Shown: positions 15,569-24,876, numbered from the stretch's first letter. The stretch: DNA of 32,042 nt from Peptococcaceae bacterium BRH_c23 (GCA_000961805.1 LADV01000179.1:1-32042); one strand, 5' to 3'. Numbers and translations are program-made. The notes: a model not told the origin generated them from the letters alone.

Positions 15569-16161
15569 CGCTTTATAGTTTTGCGAAGAGGATGTTTCGC
15601 CTGCAGTTTCGTGTTATGGGGTGGAAAGTAGAAGGCGCGGAGAACTTGCCTTTGAGCGGACCCGTAATTTTAGCCATTAATCATGTAAGCATTTGGGATC
15701 CAGTTCTCGCAGCTTGCAGTCTACCCCGCCAAGTCTCCTTTATGGCCAAAGAAGAACTATTTTCCATTCCGATTTTGGGGACGATTTTTTCTAAACTTGG
15801 CGCTTTTCCAGTCAAACGAGGGCAGGGAGATATGAATGCCATCCGTCAATCTTTAGCAATCTTAAAGCAAGGGCGCATCTTAGGTCTTTTTCCTGAAGGA
15901 ACTCGTTCAAAGACAGGAGAGATTCAAAAAGGAATGCCGGGAATGGTCCTGCTCATGGAAAAGAGTCAAGCTTCTGTTGTCCCGGTAAAGGTTTACGGGA
16001 CAGCAAACTTAATGACTAAAGGGTGGGGCAAAATTGGGGTTGTAATCGGTAAGCCCTTGACCGCTCAAATGCTAAAGGCTCCTGAAGGGGTGGAAAACCG
16101 CCGTGAATGGATTGCGGATCGTATTATGCAAGCAATGATCGAATTACCCAAAGCCAAGTAG
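15565..16161 (+). CDS. plsC: 1-acyl-sn-glycerol-3-phosphate acyltransferase
   Basis: A 198-residue membrane-associated acyltransferase that makes phosphatidic acid from lysophosphatidic acid. The NHx4D catalytic motif is NHVSIWD (His40, Asp45), and the glycerophosphate-binding block FPEGTR is at 109-114, followed by the typical VPVKVYG segment. Translationally coupled to cmk by the ATGA overlap. A gap with repeat elements (16187-16377) separates it from ispH-rpsA. With plsY and gpsA further along, most steps from dihydroxyacetone phosphate to phosphatidate are encoded in this window. Confidence 0.92.
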   Translation: MTLYSFAKRMFRLQFRVMGWKVEGAENLPLSGPVILAINHVSIWDPVLAACSLPRQVSFMAKEELFSIPILGTIFSKLGAFPVKRGQGDMNAIRQSLAILKQGRILGLFPEGTRSKTGEIQKGMPGMVLLMEKSQASVVPVKVYGTANLMTKGWGKIGVVIGKPLTAQMLKAPEGVENRREWIADRIMQAMIELPKAK

Positions 16162-16207
16162 CTTTGTAGGGGGTAGTCCTATTTGTGGGGGACATACCTA
16201 CTTTCTC

Positions 16208-16258
16208 GGGGACACTCATGTCCCGAAGAACAACTATTACTTCAGCAGGTTTGTCTCC
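16208..16258. repeat. GGGGACA-type repeat, copy A (with partial copy just upstream)
   Basis: This copy begins GGGGACA and ends TGTCTCC, a degenerate inverted end; inside it, TCCCGAAGAACA and ACTTCAGCAGGT match copy B exactly. Its first 17 bases also form a hairpin (GGGACA-CTCA-TGTCCC). A further start of the same kind (GGGGGACATACC) lies at 16187-16198. Confidence 0.7.
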
Positions 16259-16327
16259 ATTCCTTAAAATCTCAGAAATATGGCAGGAATTTTGGAGTAG
16301 AATAGAGAATTAGTTCTGTACTTTGTT

Positions 16328-16377
16328 GGGGACATTCCTTCCCGAAGAACAGCTTATACTTCAGCAGGTGTGTCCCC
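16328..16377. repeat. GGGGACA...TGTCCCC repeat, copy B, abutting ispH
   Basis: Fifty bases bounded by perfect 7-bp inverted ends (GGGGACA at 16328-16334, TGTCCCC at 16371-16377). It aligns with copy A over its full length with one small gap and a few substitutions. Its right end lies ten bases before the AGGAGG of ispH. It looks like a REP-like or miniature mobile element; no transposase is in the window. Confidence 0.7.
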
Positions 16378-16402
16378 TTTCATTAATAGGAGGTTCTTAG
16401 TT

Positions 16403-18391
16403 TTGAAAGTCAAGATGGCAGCAAAAGCTGGGTTCTGTTTTGGTGTGGAACGTGCCTTAGAAATGGCAGAACGAACAGCAGAAACTTCACAGGCAGTTTC
16501 ACTCGGGCCCCTTATTCATAATCAGCAGGTCGTAAAACGCTTGTCAGAACGTGGTATTCGTGTAGTCGATGATCTGAGTGACGTAACCTCTGATCAAGCC
16601 CTGATTATTCGCTCCCATGGTGTAGCACCTAGTGTTTATCAGGGGGCTGAGAATAGAGGTGTCCGCGTGGTCGATGCCACGTGCCCTTTTGTCCAGAAAG
16701 CACAACGACTGGCTGCCGAGTCAGCTAAGTTAGGGCGACAAGTGATTGTCATGGGAGATAAACATCATCCTGAGGTCCAAGGAATATTAGGGTGGGCTGG
16801 AGAACAGGCCATTCCCATCCAAACGGTCGAAGAGGCCAAGGAACTTGAATATTATCCACATTTAGCTGTTTTAGCTCAGACGACCCAACTTGCGGAAAAT
16901 TTTATCAGGATAGTCGAAGAGTTGAAACTCCATACGGGTGATATAACCGTTCACAACACGATCTGTAACGCAACTGCTGAACGACAAAAAGTGGCTCGAG
17001 AGTTAGCAGAGACTGTTGATATTATGGTCGTTGTCGGTGGGCGAGATAGCGCAAATACTCGAAAACTGGCGAGCATCTGCGCGGAACGCACCAAAACATA
17101 CCTTATTGAAACTGCAGAGGAATTGAAATCGACTTGGTTTAGCGAAGCCGAAAGTGCCGGTTTAACAGCGGGGGCTTCTACACCGGATTGGATCATTGAG
17201 GAGGTTTATAAAAAAATGTCTGAAATGAATGAAAATGAAATGAATATGGATAGTTGGCTAGAAAATTTACAAGAAATCCAGCTTGGTTCGCGGGTTACCG
17301 GTACTGTCGTTAAAATGACAAGAGAGGAAATCTTCGTCGATATTGGTTGGAAATGCGAGGGAGTCATTCCTATCAGTGAGTTTTCTATCCGGCAAACTAA
17401 CCTAGAGGACGTTGTAGCGATTGGGGATACCGTGAGTGCAGTCGTGATTCGTGTGGAAAATGAGGAAGGGCATACCGTTCTTTCCAAACGGAAAGCAGAT
17501 GAAGAGGGTGCTCACGAACGTTTAGAGAAAGTCGCAGAAACTAAAGAAGAAATCCAGGCTAAAGTCGTTGAGGTTGTCAAGGGCGGGTTAGTAGTTGATG
17601 TGGGACTGCGAGGGTTTGTTCCAGCTTCTCAAATCCAGTTGGGATATGTGGAAGATCTAAATCAGTTTTTAGGGCAAACCTTACGCTTAAGATTAATAGA
17701 ATTTGATTCATCGAAAAGGAAAGTGGTTCTTTCTCAGAAAATCATTTTGGAAGAAGAACAAGCGATTAAACGCCAACAATTACTGGAAACCCTCAAAGAG
17801 GGTGAAGTAGTGTCAGGCACAGTCAAGCGGATGACTGACTTTGGTGTCTTTGTCGATATCGGTGGGATGGATGGCCTGCTGCATATTTCGGATATGGCTT
17901 ACACGCGGCTTAAGCACCCGTCAGAATTGCTGGCGATTGGGGACGAGGTTGAAGTCCAAGTCTTAAGATTAGATCATCAAACCGGAAAATTAGCCCTAGG
18001 TCTTAAACAACTTAAAGAGAGTCCATGGGGTCAAGCGGCTGTTAATTATCCAGTGGGAGCTATCATTCAGGGCAAAGTTGTACGTATCGCTACGTTTGGC
18101 GCATTTGTGGCCCTCGGTGAAGGTATGGACGGATTGGTTCATATTTCCCAATTGTCAGATCAACGGGTTAATAAAGTCGAAGATGTGCTTAAAGTCGGAG
18201 ATACAGTGACTGCAAAGGTCATTCAGTGTAAAACAGAGGAGAAAAGGATAAGCTTAAGTATCAGGGAGGCGATTGCAGACTCCGCTCGGGCCAATGATAC
18301 TCAGGCTTTAGCGGGCCAAGCTGAAATCCAACCGGTAACCATAGGAGATGCCCTAGGAAAGGCTTTCCACTTGGAAAACCAAGCAGAGTAA
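16403..18391 (+). CDS. ispH: IspH-ribosomal protein S1 fusion (HMBPP reductase / S1)
   Basis: A 662-residue bifunctional protein. Residues 1-275 are 4-hydroxy-3-methylbut-2-enyl diphosphate reductase, the last MEP-pathway step to IPP/DMAPP. The three [4Fe-4S] cysteines are Cys12 (GFCFGVE), Cys94 (DATCPFV) and Cys188 (NTICNAT), with the substrate histidines in PLIHN and HHPEVQG. After a linker rich in Met, Asn and Glu come four S1 RNA-binding domains at about 294-363, 384-447, 467-537 and 552-621. The fusion is well known in Clostridia and relatives and is not a frameshift. The frame is open back to a GTG at 16370, but that lies in the repeat element; AGGAGG at 16388-16393 places the TTG at 16403 nine bases away, giving the family N-terminus MKVKMAAKAGFCFG. 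Confidence 0.94.
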   Translation: MKVKMAAKAGFCFGVERALEMAERTAETSQAVSLGPLIHNQQVVKRLSERGIRVVDDLSDVTSDQALIIRSHGVAPSVYQGAENRGVRVVDATCPFVQKAQRLAAESAKLGRQVIVMGDKHHPEVQGILGWAGEQAIPIQTVEEAKELEYYPHLAVLAQTTQLAENFIRIVEELKLHTGDITVHNTICNATAERQKVARELAETVDIMVVVGGRDSANTRKLASICAERTKTYLIETAEELKSTWFSEAESAGLTAGASTPDWIIEEVYKKMSEMNENEMNMDSWLENLQEIQLGSRVTGTVVKMTREEIFVDIGWKCEGVIPISEFSIRQTNLEDVVAIGDTVSAVVIRVENEEGHTVLSKRKADEEGAHERLEKVAETKEEIQAKVVEVVKGGLVVDVGLRGFVPASQIQLGYVEDLNQFLGQTLRLRLIEFDSSKRKVVLSQKIILEEEQAIKRQQLLETLKEGEVVSGTVKRMTDFGVFVDIGGMDGLLHISDMAYTRLKHPSELLAIGDEVEVQVLRLDHQTGKLALGLKQLKESPWGQAAVNYPVGAIIQGKVVRIATFGAFVALGEGMDGLVHISQLSDQRVNKVEDVLKVGDTVTAKVIQCKTEEKRISLSIREAIADSARANDTQALAGQAEIQPVTIGDALGKAFHLENQAE

Positions 18392-18426
18392 GCTCTTATA
18401 CGGGTTTGTTAAATCGAGGCATTATT

Positions 18427-18460
18427 GACTTCCTGTTCTACGGCGCAGGAAGTCATTTTG
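18427..18460 (+). terminator. Hairpin after ispH-rpsA
   Basis: GACTTCCTG (18427-18435) pairs with CAGGAAGTC (18446-18454) over nine bases with a 10-base loop, followed by ATTTTG. It is 35 bases after the stop and 40 before the next ATG; probably a terminator or attenuator. Confidence 0.65.
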
Positions 18461-18499
18461 GCAAAAACCAAGTTTCTCTATTAAAGAAAGGGGATTCTA

Positions 18500-19663
18500 A
18501 TGGCTAAGCGAAAACTAGATCTGCCGATTGATTTCCCCATATTATTCTTAACCCTGGCACTTTTAGCTTTTGGATTAATTATGATTCTTAGCGCGGGTGC
18601 CGTAAGAGGATTTAACGCCACGGATAATTCGTACTTTTATGTTACTCAACAATTAAAGTGGGCGATTGTAGGTTCTTTTTTCGCCCTGGTGGCCATGATA
18701 ATCCCTTATACTTTTTTGCGGCGGCTTGCCGGATTAGGCGTCATCATAAGTATGATCTTACTGATTGCAATCATCTTTACTGATGCGGGGATCGAAGCGG
18801 GTGGTTCAGCCCGGTGGATTAAAATTTTAGGATTTACAGTTCAACCTTCAGAAGTTGCTAAACTTGCCTTGGTACTTTTTTATGCCCATATATTAGATCG
18901 TTATCCAATTAAGCAGGGCAAAGATTGGCGTATCCCCTTAGGTATCCTTATACCGATTACACTGCTTGTTTTGGCCCTTGTCTACAAACAACCAGATTTA
19001 GGGACAGCGATGGTCTTAGCACTGACCTGTACCGTCATGCTGTTACAGACGGAACTGCCGACATTCTGGTTTGTAGCTGCTGTACCGACCCTTGGAGTAC
19101 CGCTCTTATATTTAATCTATAATACAGAATACCAATGGAATCGAATTTTGGTCTGGCTAGACCCCTGGAAAGATGCTATGCATTTAGGATATCAGATTAC
19201 GAATGCGGAGATTGCCTTCGGCTCGGGCGGTTTGTTCGGAGTTGGTTTGGGACGAAGTCTGCAAAAATATGGCTTCCTGCCGGAAAACCATACAGATATG
19301 ATCTTTGCCATTGTAGGAGAAGAACTGGGCTTAATCGGTACTGTATTTTTACTATTCCTCTTTATAGCGTTGTATGCCCGAGCTTATCATGTCATTAGTG
19401 GATGCCCAGATCGCTTCGGACGGTTATTGGGCTTTGGCTTGATATCCACGTTAGCTATTCAGACGACCGTCAATTTATCGGTGGTTACTGGTGTACTCCC
19501 AGTAACAGGGATTACCCTACCCCTGATCTCTTATGGCGGAAATTCTCTGGTCATCACCTTGGCCAAACTCGGTCTGATCTTGAATATAACTCGATATAAA
19601 AAGATACCCAAGCTTAGGATGGTCAAGAGCCCACCCAAACATCGCGGTGTAAACTCCTTCTAA
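18500..19663 (+). CDS. SEDS-family peptidoglycan polymerase (FtsW/RodA/SpoVE)
   Basis: A 387-residue membrane protein with about ten helices. SEDS signatures are GGSARWIKILGFTVQPSE, the YKQPDLGTA motif containing the catalytic aspartate, QITNAEIAFGSGGLFGVGLG, and FLPENHTDMIFAIVGEELG. These belong to the lipid II glycosyltransferase family that polymerises glycan strands with a class B penicillin-binding protein. The C-terminal signature reads PLISYGGNSLV, where FtsW/RodA usually have GGSS or GGTS. The C-tail is basic. ATG 18500 with AAAGGGG upstream. FtsW, RodA and SpoVE cannot be separated by eye. The position outside the division cluster and next to sporulation and housekeeping genes allows a sporulation or elongation role; no partner PBP is in the window. 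Confidence 0.9.
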   Translation: MAKRKLDLPIDFPILFLTLALLAFGLIMILSAGAVRGFNATDNSYFYVTQQLKWAIVGSFFALVAMIIPYTFLRRLAGLGVIISMILLIAIIFTDAGIEAGGSARWIKILGFTVQPSEVAKLALVLFYAHILDRYPIKQGKDWRIPLGILIPITLLVLALVYKQPDLGTAMVLALTCTVMLLQTELPTFWFVAAVPTLGVPLLYLIYNTEYQWNRILVWLDPWKDAMHLGYQITNAEIAFGSGGLFGVGLGRSLQKYGFLPENHTDMIFAIVGEELGLIGTVFLLFLFIALYARAYHVISGCPDRFGRLLGFGLISTLAIQTTVNLSVVTGVLPVTGITLPLISYGGNSLVITLAKLGLILNITRYKKIPKLRMVKSPPKHRGVNSF

Positions 19664-19706
19664 ACGGGGATAATAGGAGAAATATCCGTCGTAAGGTGGG
19701 AGTCAT

Positions 19707-20336
19707 GTGTTATTTCCCTATGGAGAATGGCTAATTCTATTCTTAACCCTTGAGACTCGGGTAGAAAAAAGAGCTTCTCGGCATTTTTTTCTTAGCTTGA
19801 CCATGGCCTGGATCATTGGAAAATCTTTGGAATTCATCGTTCCCGCGTCATTGCCCTGGAATTGGCACTTCGCACGTCTGATGGTTATCTTAGTCTTTTG
19901 GGTATGGGCGCTGCAACGGACTGAACGATGGATTCTGCCTCTTATAGTTACCAGCCTAGTAGTCTGCCTAGAAACCTTATTTCAAGTCAATGAACCAGGG
20001 GTGTTGCCTTATGGAACAGGCATTTTCTCGTTAATCCTAGTTATAGTCGCTTGGCTGAGTGCAAAATCCTTTTGGGGAACAGCAGCCGCCTTAGCAGGAA
20101 GCTTACTCCTAAATCAAGCCTTTGTGCGTTTTACTTACGATGGTATCGTCAGACATGCCGACTTACCCGACGAATTTGTTTGGAATTTTGGTGTCTGGTT
20201 CTTCGTGCTTTGGGCTGGTTTACGTCTGGGTTGGCAGTCTCATCTTGAGCGGAAACTGGAGAAAGCGACCGCTGATAAATTGTCTACAAGCAGTGTCAGT
20301 GCTTACGAACCTCGGGAGGAGCACGAACTCCAGTAG
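19707..20336 (+). CDS. Uncharacterised membrane protein at the YphA position
   Basis: A 209-residue protein with about six hydrophobic helices and a charged cytoplasmic tail (from residue ~180). I recognise no catalytic motif. It starts at GTG 19707; the GGGAG of GGTGGGAGTCAT precedes it. In Bacillus subtilis the interval between the S1-like gene and der holds YphA, an uncharacterised membrane protein of similar size; this gene is in the matching place, but homology was not tested. It may be co-transcribed with the SEDS gene 43 bases upstream. Several other frames overlap it but lack ribosome sites. Confidence 0.7.
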   Translation: MLFPYGEWLILFLTLETRVEKRASRHFFLSLTMAWIIGKSLEFIVPASLPWNWHFARLMVILVFWVWALQRTERWILPLIVTSLVVCLETLFQVNEPGVLPYGTGIFSLILVIVAWLSAKSFWGTAAALAGSLLLNQAFVRFTYDGIVRHADLPDEFVWNFGVWFFVLWAGLRLGWQSHLERKLEKATADKLSTSSVSAYEPREEHELQ

Positions 20337-20421
20337 CAGGCGGGTTTGATATGTAGTATACTTGTAAACGATTGAGGCATGGAAATAGGCCCTGATCTGA
20401 ATTGTCAGGAGGATGAATAGT

Positions 20422-21750
20422 TTGTCGAAGGGGCTTGTGGTCACAGCCGTCCATACAGGTAGTATTGCTGAAGAAATGGAGATTGAAGTCGGGGACCGTG
20501 TTCTTGAAGTCAACGAAGAAAAACTGAACGATCTTATTGACTTTCAGTTTGGCATATCCGAGGATGAGTTCATGCTGCTTATCGAGAAGAAGAACGGTAA
20601 GCAATGGGAGATCGAGATTGAGAAAGCTCCAGGAGAATTCCTAGGTCTCCAAGTGGAAATGAGTTCTCAAGGGCTAAAAACTTGTCGCAATAATTGCACA
20701 TTTTGTTTCGTGGCTCAAATGCCAAAAGGAATGAGGTCGTCGCTTTACGATAAAGACGATGATTACCGCTTATCGCTAACTCAAGGAAGTTTTATTACTC
20801 TTTCAAATTTAAGTGAGGAAGAAATAGAGAGGATCATTTCCCTTCATCTCAGCCCGCTCTATGTTTCCGTCCACGCTTGGAACCCTGAAGTACGTGCCCG
20901 TATGATGAGAAACCCTCAGGCCGGAAAGTTGCCAGAGCAAATCAAACGCTTTGCTGAAGCTGGAATCGCTGTCCATGCTCAAGTGGTGGTGGTTCCGGAT
21001 CATAACGATGGTGAGGTTTTGGCTGAAACTATCGAACAGCTAGGGGGACTTTATCCAGCTATACAATCTATCGCTGTCGTTCCGGTGGGCTTAACCCGCT
21101 ACCGTGAACACCTTACAAGCTTGCGTGGATTCACTTCGGCTGAGGCTGGTCAGATTGTGGTAGAAGCTGAGTTGTGGCAAAAGAAATTCCTTTCCTTGAC
21201 AGGCCGACATCTTGTCTATTATGCGGATGAATTTTATGTTTTGGCTGGTCGGGAATTTCCGAATTTTACTGTTTATGATGAGTTTCCACAACTTGAAAAC
21301 GGTGTGGGGATGGCCCGTAAATTTATAACTGAGCTGGAATCGGTTTGGGAGCTTTTACCCAATCAGTTAGCTGAACGCCATGTCCATCTTATAACGGGGA
21401 TCTCTGCGCAGGTTTTTTTTGAATCATGGAGTCAGCGCTTAATGGCTCGAATCAAGGGTTTGAAGCTATCAGTACATGGGATACGCAATGACTTTTTTGG
21501 AACATCTGTGACGGCTGCCGGATTATTAACGGCCCAAGATATCGCCCATCAATTGGAGGATTTAGCAGGGGAAGAATTTTTTATCCCTCGTGTGATGCTC
21601 AAGGCTGATGAAGATCTCTTTCTGGATGATCATGATGTTAAGTGGTTAGAAGAAAAGGTCAATGGCAAGGCTAGTATTGTTGAAAATCATGGCGTAGCAT
21701 TCTTAGAACATCTAATTGGGGATTCTTTGGAGGTGGGACGATTTGAGTAA
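20422..21750 (+). CDS. DUF512 protein: PDZ domain plus radical-SAM-like barrel
   Basis: A 442-residue protein of a family widespread in anaerobic Firmicutes, usually beside der. A PDZ-like domain covers residues 1-60 ([19 protein letters not shown]); next comes a radical-SAM-like barrel with the cluster motif CRNNCTFC (Cys88, Cys92, Cys95; CX3CX2C spacing) and the family segment [16 protein letters not shown]; the C-terminal DUF512 domain follows. The reaction is unknown. ATG 20413 touches the AGGAGG (20407-20412) and cannot be used well; TTG 20422 stands nine bases away and is chosen. The stop overlaps the der start by eight bases, indicating coupling to the ribosome-assembly GTPase. Confidence 0.88.
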   Translation: MSKGLVVTAVHTGSIAEEMEIEVGDRVLEVNEEKLNDLIDFQFGISEDEFMLLIEKKNGKQWEIEIEKAPGEFLGLQVEMSSQGLKTCRNNCTFCFVAQMPKGMRSSLYDKDDDYRLSLTQGSFITLSNLSEEEIERIISLHLSPLYVSVHAWNPEVRARMMRNPQAGKLPEQIKRFAEAGIAVHAQVVVVPDHNDGEVLAETIEQLGGLYPAIQSIAVVPVGLTRYREHLTSLRGFTSAEAGQIVVEAELWQKKFLSLTGRHLVYYADEFYVLAGREFPNFTVYDEFPQLENGVGMARKFITELESVWELLPNQLAERHVHLITGISAQVFFESWSQRLMARIKGLKLSVHGIRNDFFGTSVTAAGLLTAQDIAHQLEDLAGEEFFIPRVMLKADEDLFLDDHDVKWLEEKVNGKASIVENHGVAFLEHLIGDSLEVGRFE

Positions 21751-23080
21751 ACCTGTAGTAGCTATTGTAGGACGGCCGAATGTCGGAAAGTCTACTTTAT
21801 TTAACCGCATTACGGGCGGTCTTGTGGCCATTGTTGAAAATATGCCTGGAGTGACAAGAGATCGACTGTATCGAGATGCAGAATGGCTGGGACGGAAATT
21901 TACCTTGATTGATACTGGGGGAATTGAATTTAAGGATGAGGGGACACCCATCCCGGCCCAGATGCGCAGACAGGCAGAAATTGCCATGGAAGAAGCGGAT
22001 GTCATTATTTTTGTCGTAGATGCTCAGATATCAACGACCCCAGATGATGATATGATTGCCAGAACACTACGTCGGTCGGGAAAGCCCGTCTTGCTGGCAG
22101 CCAATAAAGTAGAAAACTTCGAAAAGATAGAAGGTCAACTCTATGACTTTTTAAGCTTAGGGTTAGGGGATGCCATCCCAATTTCTGCTGTACATGGGAT
22201 GAATACCGGGGATTTACTCGATATGGTCATAGCTAATTTCCCGGAGAATGATGAAGACGAGTATGACCCCGATGTGATAAGAATTTCTGTGATCGGTCGT
22301 CCGAACGTTGGAAAATCGTCCTTGGTCAATACGATGCTAGGCAAAAACAGAGTTATTGTCAGTAACATACCAGGAACAACCCGGGATGCCATTGATACTC
22401 CCTTTGAACAAGACGGAAAGCATTACGTCCTGATTGATACGGCAGGGATGCGCCGTAAATCTCGTATTGATGAGCTGACGGAGCAATATAGTGTTGTGCG
22501 ATCTCTTCGGGCAGTCGATCGCTCTGACGTGATTCTTATGCTTATCGACGCAGTCGATGGAGTTACAGAACAGGACAAAAAGATTGCTGGGTATGCTCAT
22601 GAAGCAGGTAAAGCAATTATTTTAGTGGTCAACAAATGGGATCTCGTGGAAAAAGATGAGAAGACTATTAATAAATTTGAAAAGACAATTCGCGAAGAAT
22701 TAGGATTTATGCAGTATGCACCAACCATGTTTATTTCCGCCTTAACAGGACAGAGGGTTAATAAGATCTTGGACCTTGTGGATTTCGTAGTCGAGCAAAA
22801 CTCTACTCGCGTGACAACGGCAACCTTGAATACCTTGCTGAGAGAGTGGGTTCATCTCAATCCGCCTCCCTCCGATAAAGGAAGGCGCTTAAAAGTAAGA
22901 TACCTTACTCAAGTGGGAGTAAAGCCGCCCACGTTTGTGTTCTTTGTGAATGATCCAGAATTGATGCATTTCTCCTATAAACGATATTTAGAGAATCAGA
23001 TGCGAAAACATTTCGGGTTCGAGGGTACTCCGATCCGAATTGTCGTTCGACAAAAAGATGAAGAGAAAGAGAAGGATTAA
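21743..23080 (+). CDS. der: Double-Era-like GTPase Der (EngA)
   Basis: A 445-residue essential GTPase for 50S ribosome assembly, with two tandem G domains and a C-terminal KH-like domain. Each G domain has its P-loop (GRPNVGKST near residue 10; GRPNVGKSS near 185) and DTAG/DTGG switch motif; the NKxD motifs read NKVE in domain 1 and NKWD in domain 2. The NKVE of domain 1 departs slightly from NKxD, as seen in several Der proteins. The frame extends to ATG 21716 inside the previous gene, but GGAGG (21729-21733) precedes TTG 21743 by nine bases and the product then begins [13 protein letters not shown] as expected. Directly followed by plsY. Confidence 0.95.
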   Translation: MSKPVVAIVGRPNVGKSTLFNRITGGLVAIVENMPGVTRDRLYRDAEWLGRKFTLIDTGGIEFKDEGTPIPAQMRRQAEIAMEEADVIIFVVDAQISTTPDDDMIARTLRRSGKPVLLAANKVENFEKIEGQLYDFLSLGLGDAIPISAVHGMNTGDLLDMVIANFPENDEDEYDPDVIRISVIGRPNVGKSSLVNTMLGKNRVIVSNIPGTTRDAIDTPFEQDGKHYVLIDTAGMRRKSRIDELTEQYSVVRSLRAVDRSDVILMLIDAVDGVTEQDKKIAGYAHEAGKAIILVVNKWDLVEKDEKTINKFEKTIREELGFMQYAPTMFISALTGQRVNKILDLVDFVVEQNSTRVTTATLNTLLREWVHLNPPPSDKGRRLKVRYLTQVGVKPPTFVFFVNDPELMHFSYKRYLENQMRKHFGFEGTPIRIVVRQKDEEKEKD

Positions 23081-23085
23081 ACCAA

Positions 23086-23673
23086 ATGCCACGCTACCTA
23101 ATTTTTATCTTAGCGTATAGCTTGGGTGCCATTCCTTTTGCCTATTTAGCAGGCCAACTCAAAGGGATAGACGTACGTCGGCATGGCAGCGGGAATATCG
23201 GCACGACGAATGCCTTTCGCCTTTTGGGGGTTAAACTGGGCATTTTAGTGCTGCTCGGAGATTTTTTAAAAGGGGCCTTAGCTGCTTTCCTTGGTTATTG
23301 GGCCTACGGACCCTGGGGAGGGATTATTGGCGGGTTTCTAGTGATGACAGCTCATAGCTGGAATCCCTTATTCAAGTTCCGCCCTAGTGGCAAAGGAGTC
23401 GCCGCAGGATTTGGAATTATTACAGTCCTGATGCCGAAAGTCATGTTTGTGGCGATTGCCCTTTTCTTGCTGGTAGTAGTCATTACACGTTTTGTTTCAA
23501 TGGGTTCCGTTGTTGGTGCTCTTGCGGTTGCTATCACTGTTTTTGTTTTTCAGGAACCCTTTGCGTATCGAGTTTTTGGCTTGGTTGCCGCCTCTGCTGT
23601 GATCTACCTACATCGGAGTAATATTAAACGAGTCATCAATGGAACAGAACACCGATTTGGCGACAAACAATAA
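23086..23673 (+). CDS. plsY: Acyl-phosphate:glycerol-3-phosphate acyltransferase
   Basis: A 195-residue five-helix membrane enzyme that transfers an acyl group from acyl-phosphate to glycerol 3-phosphate, the first committed step of phospholipid synthesis. The three cytoplasmic motifs are seen: [12 protein letters not shown] near residue 38, [14 protein letters not shown] near residue 100 and the C-terminal [13 protein letters not shown]. It lies five bases after der and, past a 112-base repeat-filled gap, before gpsA, which makes its glycerol 3-phosphate substrate. Confidence 0.95.
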   Translation: MPRYLIFILAYSLGAIPFAYLAGQLKGIDVRRHGSGNIGTTNAFRLLGVKLGILVLLGDFLKGALAAFLGYWAYGPWGGIIGGFLVMTAHSWNPLFKFRPSGKGVAAGFGIITVLMPKVMFVAIALFLLVVVITRFVSMGSVVGALAVAITVFVFQEPFAYRVFGLVAASAVIYLHRSNIKRVINGTEHRFGDKQ

Positions 23674-23774
23674 TCGAAGTCCGAGGTCCGTGATTCGAGG
23701 TTCGAGGGTTATGGTATTTTTACGTGGACCACTTGATATTCGAACTACGAACTTCGAATATCGAACATCGAGTA
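23674..23774. repeat. Two-armed heptamer repeat array between plsY and gpsA
   Basis: The left arm has five consecutive 7-base units (TCGAAGT, CCGAGGT, CCGTGAT, TCGAGGT, TCGAGGG; 23674-23708). A 31-base spacer containing GTGGACCAC follows, then a right arm of five units (TCGAACT, ACGAACT, TCGAATA, TCGAACA, TCGAGTA; 23740-23774). All share a YCGA-like core in strict 7-base register. The arms can partly pair with each other (for example TTCGAGGT with ACTTCGAA, one wobble). It begins at the base after the plsY stop and ends just before the gpsA ribosome site. Confidence 0.75.
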
Positions 23775-23785
23775 GGGGGAATAAT

Positions 23786-24799
23786 ATGCCGAATATAACA
23801 GTTTATGGTGCGGGGAGCTGGGGAAGTGCTTTAGCTGTGCTCATGGCCAATGCTGGGCATCAGGTTGCCCTTATCGGACGTAATCCTGATGAAATGGAAC
23901 GTTTGAAGAAGCAACGCGAAAATGCCCGTTATTTGCCAGGCGTTAGTTTACCGCCCCAACTTCTGCCAACCACCGATCTCAAACAATTAAATGCTGATTT
24001 GGTCGTGTTCAGCGTGCCATCCCATAGTGTCAGAGAGGCTGCCCAATTCGTAAAGCCTTACCTAAGGCAAGGGTGTATCGTAGTCAATACGGCGAAAGGT
24101 TTAGAGGATAAAACACATCTCCGCCTTTCGGAAGTCTTGAAAGAGGAGCTTCCACACCATCCGATTGCTGTCTTGTCCGGTCCCAGCCATGCCGAAGAGG
24201 TAGCCAGAGATATGCCGACCACTGTCGTAGTGGGCTCGGATGTCAAGACTGCCGAGACGGTCCAAGACATGATGATGACCTCGAAATTTAGAATTTATAC
24301 CAATCCCGATGTCATAGGGGTAGAATTAGGTGGAGCCTTAAAAAATATCATTGCCCTGTGTACTGGAATTGCCGAGGGGTTAGGCTTTGGCGACAACACC
24401 AAAGCTGCTCTGATGACTCGAGGATTAGCAGAAATTGCCCGTTTGGGCGTGGCGCTAGGTGGGCATCCCTTAACCTTTGCTGGATTATCTGGCGTTGGCG
24501 ACCTGATTGTGACCTGTACCAGCCTGCATAGCCGTAATCGGAGGGCGGGTGTCGCTCTTGGGCAGGGAAAACCTTTAGAAACCGTCCTTAAAGACGTAGG
24601 AATGGTGGTTGAAGGGGTTAGAGCGGCCCGTGTAGCCTATGAGCTTAGTATTGAGAAAAACGTCTCAATGCCTATCACAGAACAAGCCTACAAAGTACTC
24701 TTCGAAGGGGCCGATCCCCAAGAGGCGGTCGTTGATTTAATGTCACGCGGGAAACGCCATGAACTTGAAGAAGTTGTGGAGATGAGTTGGTTAAGATAG
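23786..24799 (+). CDS. gpsA: NAD(P)H-dependent glycerol-3-phosphate dehydrogenase
   Basis: A 337-residue cytosolic enzyme reducing dihydroxyacetone phosphate to glycerol 3-phosphate. The N-terminal Rossmann motif is YGAGSWGSALA; LSGPSHAEEVA and the catalytic-lysine segment GALKNIIALCTGIAEGLGFGDN follow. The frame is open back to ATG 23639 within plsY, but that extension translates the heptamer repeats. AGGGGG six bases before ATG 23786 and the normal N-terminus MPNITVYGAG fix the start. It supplies glycerol 3-phosphate to the PlsY encoded just upstream. A terminator lies 28 bases after the stop. Confidence 0.95.
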   Translation: MPNITVYGAGSWGSALAVLMANAGHQVALIGRNPDEMERLKKQRENARYLPGVSLPPQLLPTTDLKQLNADLVVFSVPSHSVREAAQFVKPYLRQGCIVVNTAKGLEDKTHLRLSEVLKEELPHHPIAVLSGPSHAEEVARDMPTTVVVGSDVKTAETVQDMMMTSKFRIYTNPDVIGVELGGALKNIIALCTGIAEGLGFGDNTKAALMTRGLAEIARLGVALGGHPLTFAGLSGVGDLIVTCTSLHSRNRRAGVALGQGKPLETVLKDVGMVVEGVRAARVAYELSIEKNVSMPITEQAYKVLFEGADPQEAVVDLMSRGKRHELEEVVEMSWLR

Positions 24800-24827
24800 T
24801 ATACATATTTTAAGCTTGAGTTTCATA

Positions 24828-24867
24828 AACGTAGAAGAGGTTCTTAAAAGCCTTTTCTGCGTTTTTT
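24828..24867 (+). terminator. Intrinsic terminator after gpsA
   Basis: Bases 24828-24840 pair with 24851-24863 over 13 positions (two G-U wobbles) around a 10-base loop, and the right arm runs into six Ts (24862-24867). It ends the der-plsY-gpsA unit ahead of the separately controlled spoIVA. Confidence 0.85.
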
Positions 24868-24876
24868 GTTGTATAG

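Noticed and set aside
16403..18391. IspH-S1 fusion as a sequencing error or novel fusion
   Set aside because: The frame is continuous and this fusion is already well known in Clostridia and relatives.
19402..19599. Alternative-frame plus-strand frames within the SEDS gene
   Set aside because: They overlap a well-supported membrane enzyme frame and show no independent coding signs.
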